A stretch of 52,880 bases of DNA from an uncultured Collinsella sp. (GCA_902490405.1 CABUDS010000014.1:1-52880), one strand, 5' to 3'; counted from the first letter of the stretch, positions 16,671-24,654 are shown. Translations and numbers: made by a program. The notes: generated by a model from the sequence alone, not told the origin.

Positions 16671-17255
16671 TTACAGCTTGTTAGCAATCTTCTTTGCCGT
16701 GCGCTTAACGCCGGCCACCAGGCCTCCTGCAGGATGCTCCTTTTCGTAGGCTAGACGCTTCTCGCGCTTGGCATACTCTTCGACGATGATGTCGCCATAC
16801 TCGTCTTCGATCTTGTCGAAGAAGTCGACGGCGCCCTTAATTTCCTCAGCGTTCGGGTGCCCCTTTTGGACACCGCCGGTGAGTTTGAACGGCCCCCACG
16901 TATCAAAGCCGGGGCAGCCGTAGACGCCCATAAAGATGGCCTGCCTCATGCGGCAGATGCCATCGATATCCTTGCCGTACCACTTGTTTTTGCCACCGTA
17001 GGTCATAAGGCCAAACACCTTGTCCTGCGGCTGCAGCACGTTCGTGAGCACGCGTGCCATGTCCTTGTCGATCTCGGAGTAATAGATGCCCGTGGCGACA
17101 CCGATCAGATGATATTCGTGCAGGTTGGGATACTCGTTTTTGCCGAGCGCCTTGACGTCGAGGGTATCGATTTCGGGGTGTGCCTCGACGATGGCGTCCA
17201 CGAGCTTTTTCGTATTGCCGTGGTGGCGTGAGGCATAAAGGATGATGGTTCGCAT
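16671..17255 (-). CDS. Flavodoxin-domain protein
   Basis: 194 residues. The N terminus TIILYASRHHGNTKKLVDAI is a flavodoxin FMN-phosphate loop (S/T-x-x-x-N-T pattern). GVATGIYYSEIDKDM and FGLMTYGGKNKWYGKD are the usual second and third loops. The C terminus is Lys/Arg rich. I start at 17255 (GAAAGG upstream); the frame extends to 17381 without a good start. Presumed electron carrier or FMN-dependent protein. It is transcribed against its neighbours and its link to sugar use is unclear. Confidence 0.8.
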   Translation of the reverse strand: MRTIILYASRHHGNTKKLVDAIVEAHPEIDTLDVKALGKNEYPNLHEYHLIGVATGIYYSEIDKDMARVLTNVLQPQDKVFGLMTYGGKNKWYGKDIDGICRMRQAIFMGVYGCPGFDTWGPFKLTGGVQKGHPNAEEIKGAVDFFDKIEDEYGDIIVEEYAKREKRLAYEKEHPAGGLVAGVKRTAKKIANKL

Positions 17256-17410
17256 AAGAAGGCCTTTCAGCTGTAATTGCATCAATGTCTGTATGGTACC
17301 CCGTTGTATGGTCGGGATACCGGACACATCGACGAGCGCGCGGGTTTGTCCTTTGACTAGGATTGAGGCGGGCGCTTGCATGAAAAAGCAGTTGTCCGAA
17401 AGGATGGATA

Positions 17411-18292
17411 ATGGAATACGCTCTTTCCAACGATTCGATTTCTATCAAGGTTTCCACGGCCGGCGGCTCGTTTACCTCGATTGAGGCTGGAGGTCGCGAG
17501 TACTTGTGGCAGGGTGATCCCGCCGTGTGGTCCGGCCAGGCACCGATTTGCTTCCCGATTTGCGGAGGCCTGCGTGATGGTAGCGCCATGACGTTTGCCG
17601 GGCATCATGTGAAGCTCGCTCGCCACGGGTTTGCGCGCAAACAGGAGTGGAAGCTGCTGAGCCAGAGCGAGAACGAGCTGGCGATGTGCCTGGCTTCGGA
17701 GGATAACGCCGCGCTGCTGAGCGATTATCCCTACCCGTTTAAGCTTGTCGCTCGTTATGCACTCGAGGACGCTGCCGTGCGCGTTTCCTATGAGGTGACC
17801 AACGAGGGCACCGAGGACATGCCATTCTTTATCGGTGGACACCCCGGCTTTAGGTGCCCGCTCGACGAGGGCGAGGCCTATGCGGACTACGAGTTGCGCT
17901 TTGAGAAAGAAGAGGCTGCAGAGCTTTGCACCGCTGTCCCTTCGACTGGCTTGATTGACGTGGCCAACCGCTCCAAGAACCCCATGGTGGGAAAGACGCT
18001 GCCTCTGTCACATGAGCTCTTCGATTTTGCGGAGACCATCTTTGACGTGCTCGAGAGCCGTCAAGTCACGCTTTCCAAAAAGGGCGAGGACAAGGGCGTC
18101 CGCCTGAGCTTTGAGGGCTTCCCATATCTCATTGTGTGGAGCAAGCCCGAGGGCGATTTTGTGGCAGTTGAGCCCTGGGGCGGCCTTTCGACCTGCTCCG
18201 ATGAGGACGACGTGCTTGAGCATAAGCGTGGCTGCCTTGTCGCCAAGCCCAAGGAGACCATCGTTCGCTCGTTCACGATTGAGATTCTGTAA
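17411..18292 (+). CDS. lacX: LacX-like aldose 1-epimerase family protein, copy 1
   Basis: 293 residues of the galactose-mutarotase-like fold, LacX branch: FTSIEAGGREYLWQGDPAVWSGQAPICFPICGG, then FIGGHPGFRCPL and WSKPEGDFVAVEPWGG. LacX proteins occur in lac operons and probably epimerise the anomers of a sugar or sugar phosphate. RBS AAGGATGG. It is followed 59 bp later by the tagatose-6-P kinase gene. A highly similar second lacX-lacC pair is at 33022-34892. Confidence 0.85.
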   Translation: MEYALSNDSISIKVSTAGGSFTSIEAGGREYLWQGDPAVWSGQAPICFPICGGLRDGSAMTFAGHHVKLARHGFARKQEWKLLSQSENELAMCLASEDNAALLSDYPYPFKLVARYALEDAAVRVSYEVTNEGTEDMPFFIGGHPGFRCPLDEGEAYADYELRFEKEEAAELCTAVPSTGLIDVANRSKNPMVGKTLPLSHELFDFAETIFDVLESRQVTLSKKGEDKGVRLSFEGFPYLIVWSKPEGDFVAVEPWGGLSTCSDEDDVLEHKRGCLVAKPKETIVRSFTIEIL

Positions 18293-18351
18293 TTCCGTTT
18301 TGTCGACTCGTATCGCGAGGCACAAGGAGCCTGCGAGATAAGGAGCTAAAA

Positions 18352-19287
18352 ATGATCCTCACCGTTACGATGAACCCGTCTGTCGATACACGCTATCAGC
18401 TCGATGAGCTCATTATCGACGACGTTAACCGTGTGACGCCCGAAAAGACCGCCGGCGGCAAGGGCCTCAACGTGGCCCGTGTTCTGGGTCAGCTGGGCGA
18501 CGACGTTGTGGCAACCGGTTTGCTCGGCGGCCACATGGGCGCCTACATGGCCGAGCTCATGGATGCCAACGGCATTAAGAATGATTTTGTACCCATCAAG
18601 GGCGAGACTCGCATTTGCCTCAACATCCTCCACGCCGGCAACCAGACCGAGCTACTCGAGAGCGGCCCGACGATTGCCCCCGAGGAGCTTGATGCCTTTA
18701 CCGCCAAGTTCGCCGAGCTTTCGAGCAAGGCCGATGTCGTCACCATCTCGGGTTCGCTGCCCCGTGGTGTCGAGGCGGACTACTACGCCAAGATCACGGG
18801 CATTGCCGAGAACGCCGGCGCCAAGGTGCTGCTCGATACCTCGGGTGCTTCGCTCGAGGCCGCCCTTAAGTCCGAAATAAAGCCCGAGCTGGTCAAGCCT
18901 AACCTGACCGAGATCAACGGCCTTTTGGGTACGAGCTTTACCACCGACGATGTGGACGAGCTCCGCGCCGCGCTCGCCTCTGATGCCCGCTTCTCCGATA
19001 TCCCCTGGGTCGTCGTGTCCATGGGCGCTGCCGGCTCCGTTGGCTTCCACAATGGCCGTGCGTTCCGCGCAAAGACGCCCGATATCCCTGCCGTTAACGC
19101 CACGGGCTCTGGTGACTCCACTATCGCTGGCTTCGCGCATGCCATTGCTGCTGGCGCGGACGACGAGACGGTGCTGCGTACCGCCAACACCTGCGGCAAG
19201 CTCAATGCCATGGATCCCATGACCGGCCATCTGGTCATGGACCGTTGGGACGAGGTCTACAACGGCGTTGTCGTGACCGAGCTGTAA
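18352..19287 (+). CDS. lacC: Tagatose-6-phosphate kinase (LacC type), copy 1
   Basis: 311-residue PfkB-family kinase. Motifs: ILTVTMNPSVDTRYQLDEL at the start, GGKGLNVARVLGQLG (about 38-52), TISGSLPRGVEADYYAKI, and the catalytic NATGSGDSTIAGFAHAI near 245-260 (GSGD holds the base). It should phosphorylate tagatose-6-P (or fructose-1/6-P) to the bisphosphate. RBS AAGGAG. With AgaS upstream it completes the GalNAc branch to tagatose-1,6-bisP. A 1-phosphofructokinase role cannot be excluded, but the pairing with lacX favours LacC. Confidence 0.85.
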   Translation: MILTVTMNPSVDTRYQLDELIIDDVNRVTPEKTAGGKGLNVARVLGQLGDDVVATGLLGGHMGAYMAELMDANGIKNDFVPIKGETRICLNILHAGNQTELLESGPTIAPEELDAFTAKFAELSSKADVVTISGSLPRGVEADYYAKITGIAENAGAKVLLDTSGASLEAALKSEIKPELVKPNLTEINGLLGTSFTTDDVDELRAALASDARFSDIPWVVVSMGAAGSVGFHNGRAFRAKTPDIPAVNATGSGDSTIAGFAHAIAAGADDETVLRTANTCGKLNAMDPMTGHLVMDRWDEVYNGVVVTEL

Positions 19288-19320
19288 AAGCCTGGGCGTT
19301 GGCCCCGGCATTGCTTGCTA

Positions 19321-19452
19321 GCTCATGTCGACGACAAGTGCGGTAGCATTATGCTGGGGCGCGACGCCGAGTTTGTCGTGTTCAATCCCGACCTTACCCT
19401 GGTCGAGGCGTATGTGGGTGGCAACAGCGTCGGTAACGCGTTTGCCGAGTAG
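19321..19452 (+). pseudogene. Fragment of nagA (C-terminal 43 codons)
   Basis: Read in frame from 19321 to the TAG at 19450-19452, the translation aligns without gaps to the last 43 residues of the deacetylase at 15426. By hand count 33 of 43 residues are identical (AH.DDKCGSIM.GRDAEFVVF, LTLVEAYVGG.SVGNAFAE). No start codon with RBS and no upstream part are present, so this is a relic of a second nagA-like gene. It sits between lacC copy 1 and the YhcH gene. Confidence 0.88.
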
Positions 19453-19484
19453 CCGCCAAAGAAGCGATCCGAGAGGGGATTTAG

Positions 19485-19958
19485 ATGATTTACGGTGCAT
19501 TGGGCGATATCGAGGAGTACCGCGGAATGCTCAAGGGCCTCGACGTGCTGATCGACTGGCTCGAGGAGAACGACCCGGCGCAGCTCGAGGTCGGCAGCCA
19601 TCCGATTCTGGGCGACAAGGTCTATGCGAACGTCATGGCTCCCACGACGCGTCCCGAGGCCGAGGCTCACTATGAGACGCATCAGCGCTATCACGACCTG
19701 CAGATCGATGTCGAGGGTCGCGAGGCCTTTAAGGTTGCCACGGGCAGCCTAACGCTGGTCCAGGAATTTGACGAGAAGGACGACTACGATCTGGTCGATT
19801 CCGACGCCTCGATCGCCGGCGATCTTGCTGACGACAAGTTTGCGCTGTTCGTTGCCGGCGAGCCTCACATGCCCACGCTTGAGTTCCCGGGCGATGGCGC
19901 GCAGCCGGTCAAGAAGATTTGCTTTAAGCTGCTTGCAGATGCTTACTGGGAGGAGTAG
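19485..19958 (+). CDS. YhcH/YjgK/YiaL (DUF386) family protein
   Basis: 157 residues, cupin-like DUF386 family, also represented by EbgC and the sialic-acid-operon YhcH. Matches are the opening MIYGALGDIEEYRG, and the metal-binding region ETHQRYHDLQIDVEGREAF (about 64-83) with FALFVAGEPHMPTLEF near the end. Members act on sugar anomers or deprotect sugars; the exact substrate here is unknown. RBS GAGAGGGG. Adjacent to the GalNAc genes, so probably an accessory anomerase. Confidence 0.88.
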   Translation: MIYGALGDIEEYRGMLKGLDVLIDWLEENDPAQLEVGSHPILGDKVYANVMAPTTRPEAEAHYETHQRYHDLQIDVEGREAFKVATGSLTLVQEFDEKDDYDLVDSDASIAGDLADDKFALFVAGEPHMPTLEFPGDGAQPVKKICFKLLADAYWEE

Positions 19959-19990
19959 CGAACTGCTCGGTTGAGCTGTTCGTCTGATGG

Positions 19991-20070
19991 CGTGATTCCC
20001 CTAGGGAAATCACGCTAGGACCCCGCCAAACGTGCTTTCCCTAGGGGAATCACGTTTGGCGGGGTTTTCG
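19991..20070. terminator. Overlapping palindromes with terminator
   Basis: Two perfect inverted repeats interleave. The first pairs 19991-20009 with 20036-20054 (19 bp). The second pairs 20020-20034 with 20051-20065 (15 bp) and is followed by a T-rich run. The arms overlap at 20051-20054, so both stems cannot form fully together. It lies between convergent genes and probably terminates the plus-strand operon. Confidence 0.8.
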
Positions 20071-20093
20071 GTTTTTGAATAGGGAAGCATCAT

Positions 20094-20459
20094 TTATTTG
20101 CGAAGAACATCGGCTAGCCGCAGGATTGAAATCATCGACCGATAAGTGAGTTCCACTTTTTCGCCCGCAAGCAGTCGTTTCGAGCCAATCTCATCTAGCC
20201 CCACAAGCCGAGAAAACAGCGGGCCGCTCATCGTGCCCTCGTCAATTGATTCCCTTATGGTCTTCAAAACGTCCGTATCATGAAGGGATGCCGAGCTGTA
20301 GGGGGCAACACGAGCGGAACTCTCAATTAACGACGAGACAAAAGGATGGAGATGCTTTGGACATAGTCCATCAAACACCACATCCCCATTGTCGTTCGAG
20401 CCGACCAGGCGCCAAGTATAGTGATCGACCCAGTCATCTCCGTCATATATGGCGTTCAT
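20094..20459 (-). CDS. Hypothetical protein, partner of the secreted protein
   Basis: 121 residues from the ATG at 20459 (GGGAAG about 10 bases upstream); the frame is open to 20549. No domain recognised. The N terminus (DDWVDHYTWRLVGSNDNGDVVFDG) looks like a small beta structure and the C terminus is helical (RSMISILRLADVLRK). It begins 14 bp after the stop of the secreted-protein gene, so the two form an operon. The pair is less GC-rich than the surrounding sugar genes, which hints at later acquisition. Confidence 0.55.
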   Translation of the reverse strand: MNAIYDGDDWVDHYTWRLVGSNDNGDVVFDGLCPKHLHPFVSSLIESSARVAPYSSASLHDTDVLKTIRESIDEGTMSGPLFSRLVGLDEIGSKRLLAGEKVELTYRSMISILRLADVLRK

Positions 20460-20473
20460 GAGCAACTTCCCGT

Positions 20474-20983
20474 CTAGAGAGAGAAACCTATTTGGACATC
20501 GGGGCGCAAGACCGCAATCCATATCGGGCCTCCAGCAGCTCCAACCCAACGCACCACATAGGTTCCCTTTCGTACATGTGTATCAATCTGCCCCGAAATG
20601 CCGGTGAATGCAATTCCAGACCCGTTTGTCGGATAGCAATCGACGTATTTTTGTTTTCCGCTCACAACCTTGTATAGATATATCGTTCCAGCAAAAGAGA
20701 AGGGATCGTTCGCAATTTTGTCCGGAAGAACTTGCCACCTCAAAATCCCGCTACCAATATGGTCAAGCTTGACCGTTCCGCCGTCCCCCTCAAAAGTGGC
20801 AAGGGGATTTACCCCAGACTGAGAGTCGGCATCGCCCTCCTTAGCAGTTATCAGCAGGCTGCCCGTATAAGACTGCTGAGGCTCACCTTCAGGACAGGCA
20901 GCCTCGGCCCAAGAAGGGCCACTCAGGCAGAACAGTCCGAGCAGCATCATTACCAACAAAAGAAAACCCTTAGTTCTTTTCAT
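20474..20983 (-). CDS. Hypothetical secreted protein
   Basis: 169 residues. A clear signal peptide is seen: KRTKG then LLLVMMLLGLFCLS, with probable cleavage after SWAEA near residue 28. The mature part is Gly/Val/Ile rich and beta-like (GSLLITAKEGDADSQSG, YLYKVVSGKQKYVDCYP, KGTYVVRWVGAAGGP). No family recognised. ATG at 20983 with GGGG upstream. Co-transcribed with the gene at 20459-20094. Confidence 0.65.
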   Translation of the reverse strand: MKRTKGFLLLVMMLLGLFCLSGPSWAEAACPEGEPQQSYTGSLLITAKEGDADSQSGVNPLATFEGDGGTVKLDHIGSGILRWQVLPDKIANDPFSFAGTIYLYKVVSGKQKYVDCYPTNGSGIAFTGISGQIDTHVRKGTYVVRWVGAAGGPIWIAVLRPDVQIGFSL

Positions 20984-21203
20984 CTCTATCCCCAACGTCT
21001 CTCGACATTTGTATATCGTGACTATTTTAGATCTATATGGCCAATTCGAGCCCTCGCCATGGCATTTGTTGCACTGGGTTTCTTTTCATTAATTTTTCAC
21101 TTTGGTAAATCCCCGCCCCTAAGCATTAAACCCGAAGTCCACCGAGTGGGCCGCCGTTGACGTGGCGATGTTTGGATTGGCGCGCACGCACTCAAAATCG
21201 GCA

Positions 21204-21228
21204 ACAAAAAAGCCGCCCGAAGGCGGCT
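21204..21228 (-). terminator. Terminator of tRNA-Thr
   Basis: AGCCGCC-CGAA-GGCGGCT (21211-21228). On the minus strand the hairpin is followed by TTTTTTGT, 12 bases after the CCA end of the tRNA. Confidence 0.85.
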
Positions 21229-21239
21229 ATCTTGTGTAA

Positions 21240-21315
21240 TGGAGCCAGCGACCGGGCTCGAACCGGTGACCCCCGCTTTACGAGAGCGGTGCTCTACCAA
21301 CTGAGCTACGCTGGC
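21240..21315 (-). tRNA. tRNA-Thr, anticodon CGT
   Basis: On the minus strand the 7-bp acceptor stem GCCAGCG/CGCTGGC closes the cloverleaf. The D-arm holds AGCTCAGTTGGTAGAGC, the anticodon loop is CTCGTAA (anticodon CGT, reading ACG), and the T-arm has GGTTCGAGCCC. The discriminator is T and CCA is encoded. Length 76. Confidence 0.97.
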
Positions 21316-21522
21316 GGCCATATGATGACGCAACTGAGGCGTCAACGGCTGTCTATGATACGGGACATCACACATCCGCGCAAGTGTTCTGACGGCTTTT
21401 CTCACTTTAAATGCACTAATATTAGAGGCGTGATGTCTGCAGTGCCCATTTGTTACTTGACCTGCTGTTGAGTTGGTGGTCGACGTCCCGCTCGTATGGG
21501 TCTCAAACAGAATGGGGCAGCC

Positions 21523-22005
21523 ATGGCTCAACCCAAGATTCTTCTTACGCGTATCGATGACCGTTTCATTTACGGGCAAGACGTTGAGCTGTGGAACGAA
21601 GCCGTGGGTTCCAACCTTGTCCTAATCGTCAACGATGAGATCGCGGCGGATTCGCGCCAATGGGCACCAATGAGGGTGGCGGTGCCAGAAGGCGTTTGGA
21701 CGCGGTTTTTCTCGGTGCAAAGGACCATCGACATCATTTATACCGCAACGCCGCGCCAATGGATTCTCATCATGGTGGCGTCGCCCACGGATGCACTCGC
21801 GCTGGTTAAGGGCGGTGTGCCAATAACCAAGATCAGCATCGGCCATATGCGGGCGAGGGAGGGCAAGCGCTCTGTAACGCCTGCCGTTGCCGTAGGCGAT
21901 GCAGATACCGCCGCCTTTAAAGAGCTGCAAGAGCTCGGCATAGAGCTAGAAATCCGTTATCTCCCCGGCTCCGACCCCGATCCCATCGAGAACCTGCTCA
22001 CGTGA
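21523..22005 (+). CDS. Solitary PTS IIB-like protein with His-to-Tyr change
   Basis: 160 residues, alignable over its full length without gaps to the IIB protein at 10666-11148 (shared ILLTRID, VLIVND, TRFFS.Q.TIDI, LVKGGVPI.K..IG.M, AAFKELQELG.ELEIR). At the phosphorylation site RLVHGQV it reads RFIYGQD, so the active His17 is Tyr. It cannot act as a normal phosphocarrier. No IIA/IIC/IID accompanies it. Start chosen at 21523 to match the homolog; the frame opens at 21496. It may be a decaying duplicate or a regulatory decoy. Confidence 0.82.
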   Translation: MAQPKILLTRIDDRFIYGQDVELWNEAVGSNLVLIVNDEIAADSRQWAPMRVAVPEGVWTRFFSVQRTIDIIYTATPRQWILIMVASPTDALALVKGGVPITKISIGHMRAREGKRSVTPAVAVGDADTAAFKELQELGIELEIRYLPGSDPDPIENLLT

Positions 22006-22072
22006 TCTCCTGGGGGCGGAGGAAAAAGGATCATTTTGCCCTTGCGAGGGACGCGCGCGATACCGCCTGTCA

Positions 22073-22224
22073 AAAACTATGTCCATTTACTACGTTTGAT
22101 CGGCTATCGCCGAGCATGTCGAATTTGAGAAAAACAAAACCGCAGGTATACTGCTCACAAATGTAACAAAAACCGGTGCATGGTCGAGCAACCCGGGCTA
22201 AACGTAGTAAATGGGCATAGTTTT
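22073..22224. repeat. 152-bp palindromic element, copy A
   Basis: Terminal inverted repeats of 24 bp (22073-22096 with 22201-22224, one mismatch). The ends resemble those of the element at 30041-30192, which has the same length. The interior contains AAAACCGCAGGTA (22136-22148). It is located just after the IIB-like gene. No ORF inside. Confidence 0.8.
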
Positions 22225-22263
22225 GATATGTCACTCATACAGTCACAGCGAAAATGAGCCCAA

Positions 22264-22305
22264 AAGATGAAAAAGCGCCCGTCGGCAGTGGTGCCGGCGG
22301 GCGCT
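22264..22305 (-). terminator. Terminator of galM
   Basis: AGCGCCCG... and ...CGGGCGCT (22274-22305) form a long GC stem. On the minus strand it is followed by TTTTTC ATCTTTT. The galM stop is at 22332. Confidence 0.85.
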
Positions 22306-22331
22306 GCTGTGCGATATGTTGCGTTATGGGC

Positions 22332-23384
22332 TTAGTGCCTCATAAAGTGGTATTCGATCACATTGCTGTAGGGGTGACCTGGGCCCACAATGCCCTGCGG
22401 GAACAGCGGCTGGTGCGGCGTGTCGGGGTACATCTCTGCCTCGAGGGCAAAGCCGGCGCCCCAGCTATAGTTGGCATCGTCCTTGGCGTGCTCGTCGCCC
22501 AGCCAATTGCCAGTGTAGAGCTGCACGCCCGGGGCGGTGGTGTAGTAGTCCAGCTCGCGGCCGGTCCACATCTCCTCGACATGCAGGGCGCGGCGCAGGT
22601 TGCGACCGTACTGATAGTCATCGATGCACAGGCAGTGATCGTAGCCACGGGCCTGCTTGATCTGCGGGTCGTCGGCCTCCATGCCGGGTGCGACGGGGCG
22701 AAGCTCGCGAAAGTCAAACGGTGTTCCCTCGACCGGAGCAATCTCGCCGGTGGGGATGTTCTGCTCGTTAATGGGCAGGTAGTGGGCGGCGTTGGCGACA
22801 AAGAAATGTTCGCAGTCCATGCCGGCGTTATGGCCTGCAAGGTTAAAGTACGTGTGGTTGGTCATGGACACGTAGGTGGCGCGGTCGCTCTCGCAGCCAT
22901 ATTCGATGCGGAAGATGCCGGTGCGCGTCACGGTAAACACGGCCGTAAAGGTGCGGTTGCCGGGCAGGCCCAGCTCGCCATCCTCAAGCGAGGTGGTCAT
23001 GCGAACAGCGTTGTGGACCTCGTCGAGCTCAACATCCCACACGCGCTTATGCAGACCGTGCTCAAGATCGCTGTGCAGGTTGTTGGCGCCCTCGTTGGCG
23101 GGCATATGCCAGTCTGTGCCGTCGATGGTGATCGTGGCGCCCGCGGTGCGGTTTGCCACGGGGCCGATGGTCGCACCAAAGCAGGCGGGGTTGTCAAAGT
23201 AATCCTTGAGCTTATCAAAGCCCAGCACCACATCGCGCACGTTGCCGGGAATGTCGGGCACATCGATGCCCAGCACGGTGGCGCCATAGTCCATAATGCG
23301 AACGCAGATCTCGGGCCCGTTGAGGGTGTAACGATGAACGGGGGTACCGCACGGCGCGGTGCCGAATAGCTCGGAAGTGATCAT
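22332..23384 (-). CDS. galM: Aldose 1-epimerase (galactose mutarotase)
   Basis: 350 residues of the GalM family. Matching segments are GATVLGIDVPD, IGPVANRTAGA, HMPANEGANNLHSD, TNHTYFNLAGH (catalytic-His region, about 165-177), and the C-terminal CIDDYQYG, APGVQLYTGN and GFALEAEMYPDTPHQP (with the conserved acidic residue). It interconverts alpha and beta galactose/glucose ahead of galactokinase. Start at 23384 with AGGA; the frame continues to 23444 without an RBS. Divergent from the DeoR gene at 23591. Confidence 0.92.
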   Translation of the reverse strand: MITSELFGTAPCGTPVHRYTLNGPEICVRIMDYGATVLGIDVPDIPGNVRDVVLGFDKLKDYFDNPACFGATIGPVANRTAGATITIDGTDWHMPANEGANNLHSDLEHGLHKRVWDVELDEVHNAVRMTTSLEDGELGLPGNRTFTAVFTVTRTGIFRIEYGCESDRATYVSMTNHTYFNLAGHNAGMDCEHFFVANAAHYLPINEQNIPTGEIAPVEGTPFDFRELRPVAPGMEADDPQIKQARGYDHCLCIDDYQYGRNLRRALHVEEMWTGRELDYYTTAPGVQLYTGNWLGDEHAKDDANYSWGAGFALEAEMYPDTPHQPLFPQGIVGPGHPYSNVIEYHFMRH

Positions 23385-23539
23385 TTGGTTCCTAACATCG
23401 AGGTATTTCCGACAAACTGTAGCGCGAACAGGCGAGATTATCACTACACCCCACTAAAGCAAGGGGTATTTTTCTCAAAAAAGTGATGATTGGAGCTGTG
23501 CGGGCGTTCATTTTTGACGCGTACGAGTCTGATACAATT

Positions 23540-23559
23540 TGTTCGTTACTGTTTGAATG
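23540..23559 (+). promoter_or_regulatory. DeoR-type direct repeat upstream of the DeoR gene
   Basis: TGTTC (23540-23544), five bases, TGTTT (23550-23554), then GAATG. The same arrangement occurs at 29405 and a close form at 31507. Direct repeats with 10-bp spacing suit a DeoR/GlpR-type regulator, suggesting autoregulation. Confidence 0.55.
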
Positions 23560-23590
23560 ATATGCGCGCAAAGAACGGCGAGGATTCATC

Positions 23591-24355
23591 GTGATTAAGG
23601 CAGAGCGACAGGATAAGGTTCGTCAGCTGCTCGAGGAGCAGGGCACGGTCTCGGTCAAAGAGATTTCGGATGCGTTGGGCGTTTCGGACATGACGATTCG
23701 CCGCGACCTCGAAGAACTTGCGAGCCTAGGCGAGATTGAGCGCGTGCACGGCGGAGCCCGCAGTGCACAGGGCCGTCCGCACGCTATGTTGCGCCATGAG
23801 TATTCGCACAGCGAAAAGCGCACTAAGCATGCCGAGGAAAAGCTGCAGATTGCGCGCCGTGCTGTGGAGCTTATCGAGGAGGGCTCGACCATCTTTTTGG
23901 GCACGGGCACCACGGTTGAGCAGATGGCCTCGATGCTGCCGACGTTTCGCCTGCGCATTGTGACCAATTCGCTTTCGGTGTTTAACCTGCTCGAGGCGCG
24001 CGAAGACTGCGAGCTGTGCCTCGTGGGCGGTATGTACCGTCGCCGCACCGCCGCTTTTGTGGGACCAACGGCCGAGGATACCCTGCGCGCGCTGGGAATC
24101 GACGCAGCCTATATCGGCGCCAACGGCATTTTGAACGGCGACGTGTCCACGTCTAACATGGAAGAGGGCCGCATCCAGCAGCTCGCCTTTAGCAAGGCCG
24201 ACTCGCGCTACCTGATCGCCGACTCCAGCAAGATCGGCAAGCGCGACTTCTACACCTTCTGCCGCCTGGACAATTTGGACGCTGTGGTGTGTGAGCCGGG
24301 TATCGCCGCCGAGGACCGCACTGCCATCGAGGAGCACACGCGGGTCATCTGCTAG
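23591..24355 (+). CDS. DeoR-family transcriptional regulator
   Basis: 254 residues, GTG start with GAGGAT upstream. The N-terminal HTH (RQDKVRQLLEEQGTVSVKEISDALGVSDMTIRRDLEELASLGEIERVHGGAR) is classic DeoR. The C-terminal DeoRC sensor domain shows IFLGTGTTVEQMASML, NSLSVFNLLE and FVGPTAEDTLRALGIDAAYIGANGI. Such proteins sense sugar phosphates. Matching TGTTC repeats upstream of lacF and lacA suggest it is the LacR-type repressor (tagatose-6-P sensor) of the lactose genes, and perhaps of divergent galM (inference). Confidence 0.9.
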   Translation: MIKAERQDKVRQLLEEQGTVSVKEISDALGVSDMTIRRDLEELASLGEIERVHGGARSAQGRPHAMLRHEYSHSEKRTKHAEEKLQIARRAVELIEEGSTIFLGTGTTVEQMASMLPTFRLRIVTNSLSVFNLLEAREDCELCLVGGMYRRRTAAFVGPTAEDTLRALGIDAAYIGANGILNGDVSTSNMEEGRIQQLAFSKADSRYLIADSSKIGKRDFYTFCRLDNLDAVVCEPGIAAEDRTAIEEHTRVIC

Positions 24356-24394
24356 CAAGAACGGAGGGAGATACAGGGGGCTGACCTGTGAGTT

Positions 24395-24453
24395 TGTCTC
24401 AATCTGTAACAGCTAGACGTCCAAAACCGGTTTTAGTGTTACAGATTGAGACA
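24395..24453. repeat. Palindromic element, 17-bp arms (first of a tandem pair)
   Basis: TGTCTCAATCTGTAACA (24395-24411) and its perfect complement (24437-24453) flank 25 bases including AAAACCGGTTTTA. The next hairpin has nearly the same arms. Located between the convergent DeoR and lacG genes; no T tract. Confidence 0.85.
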
Positions 24454-24477
24454 ATTCGGGCTGGTCGGTCCCTTTCA

Positions 24478-24532
24478 TCTCGATCTGTAACAGTTGGGGC
24501 CGAAACCGCGGGTCAGATGTTACAGATCGAGA
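24478..24532. repeat. Palindromic element, 15-bp arms (second of the pair)
   Basis: TCTCGATCTGTAACA (24478-24492) and its perfect complement (24518-24532). The loop contains GAAACCGCGGGTCAG, close to the core seen in the elements at 22073, 30041, 44960 and 49330. Confidence 0.85.
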
Positions 24533-24563
24533 CAAACGGCTCCCGGTCCGCCCAAACACAAAG

Positions 24564-24601
24564 GCCGGGGGCGGCGCGCCGTGTGACGTGCCGCCCCCGG
24601 C
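24564..24601 (-). terminator. Probable terminator of lacG
   Basis: GCCGGGGGCGGC (24564-24575) pairs perfectly with 24590-24601. On the minus strand it lies 54 bases after the lacG stop and is followed by CCTTTGTGTTT. Confidence 0.65.
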
Positions 24602-24654
24602 TGAGAAATGGGGACAAGTTATGTGAGCAGGGCAATTACGCCAACTGCAAGCCA

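Noticed and set aside
22254..23369. 371-codon plus-strand open frame opposite galM
   Set aside because: Antisense shadow of galM; it also runs through the galM terminator.
24395..24532. CRISPR-like array
   Set aside because: Only two units, each internally palindromic with inverted rather than direct repeats, and no cas genes nearby.
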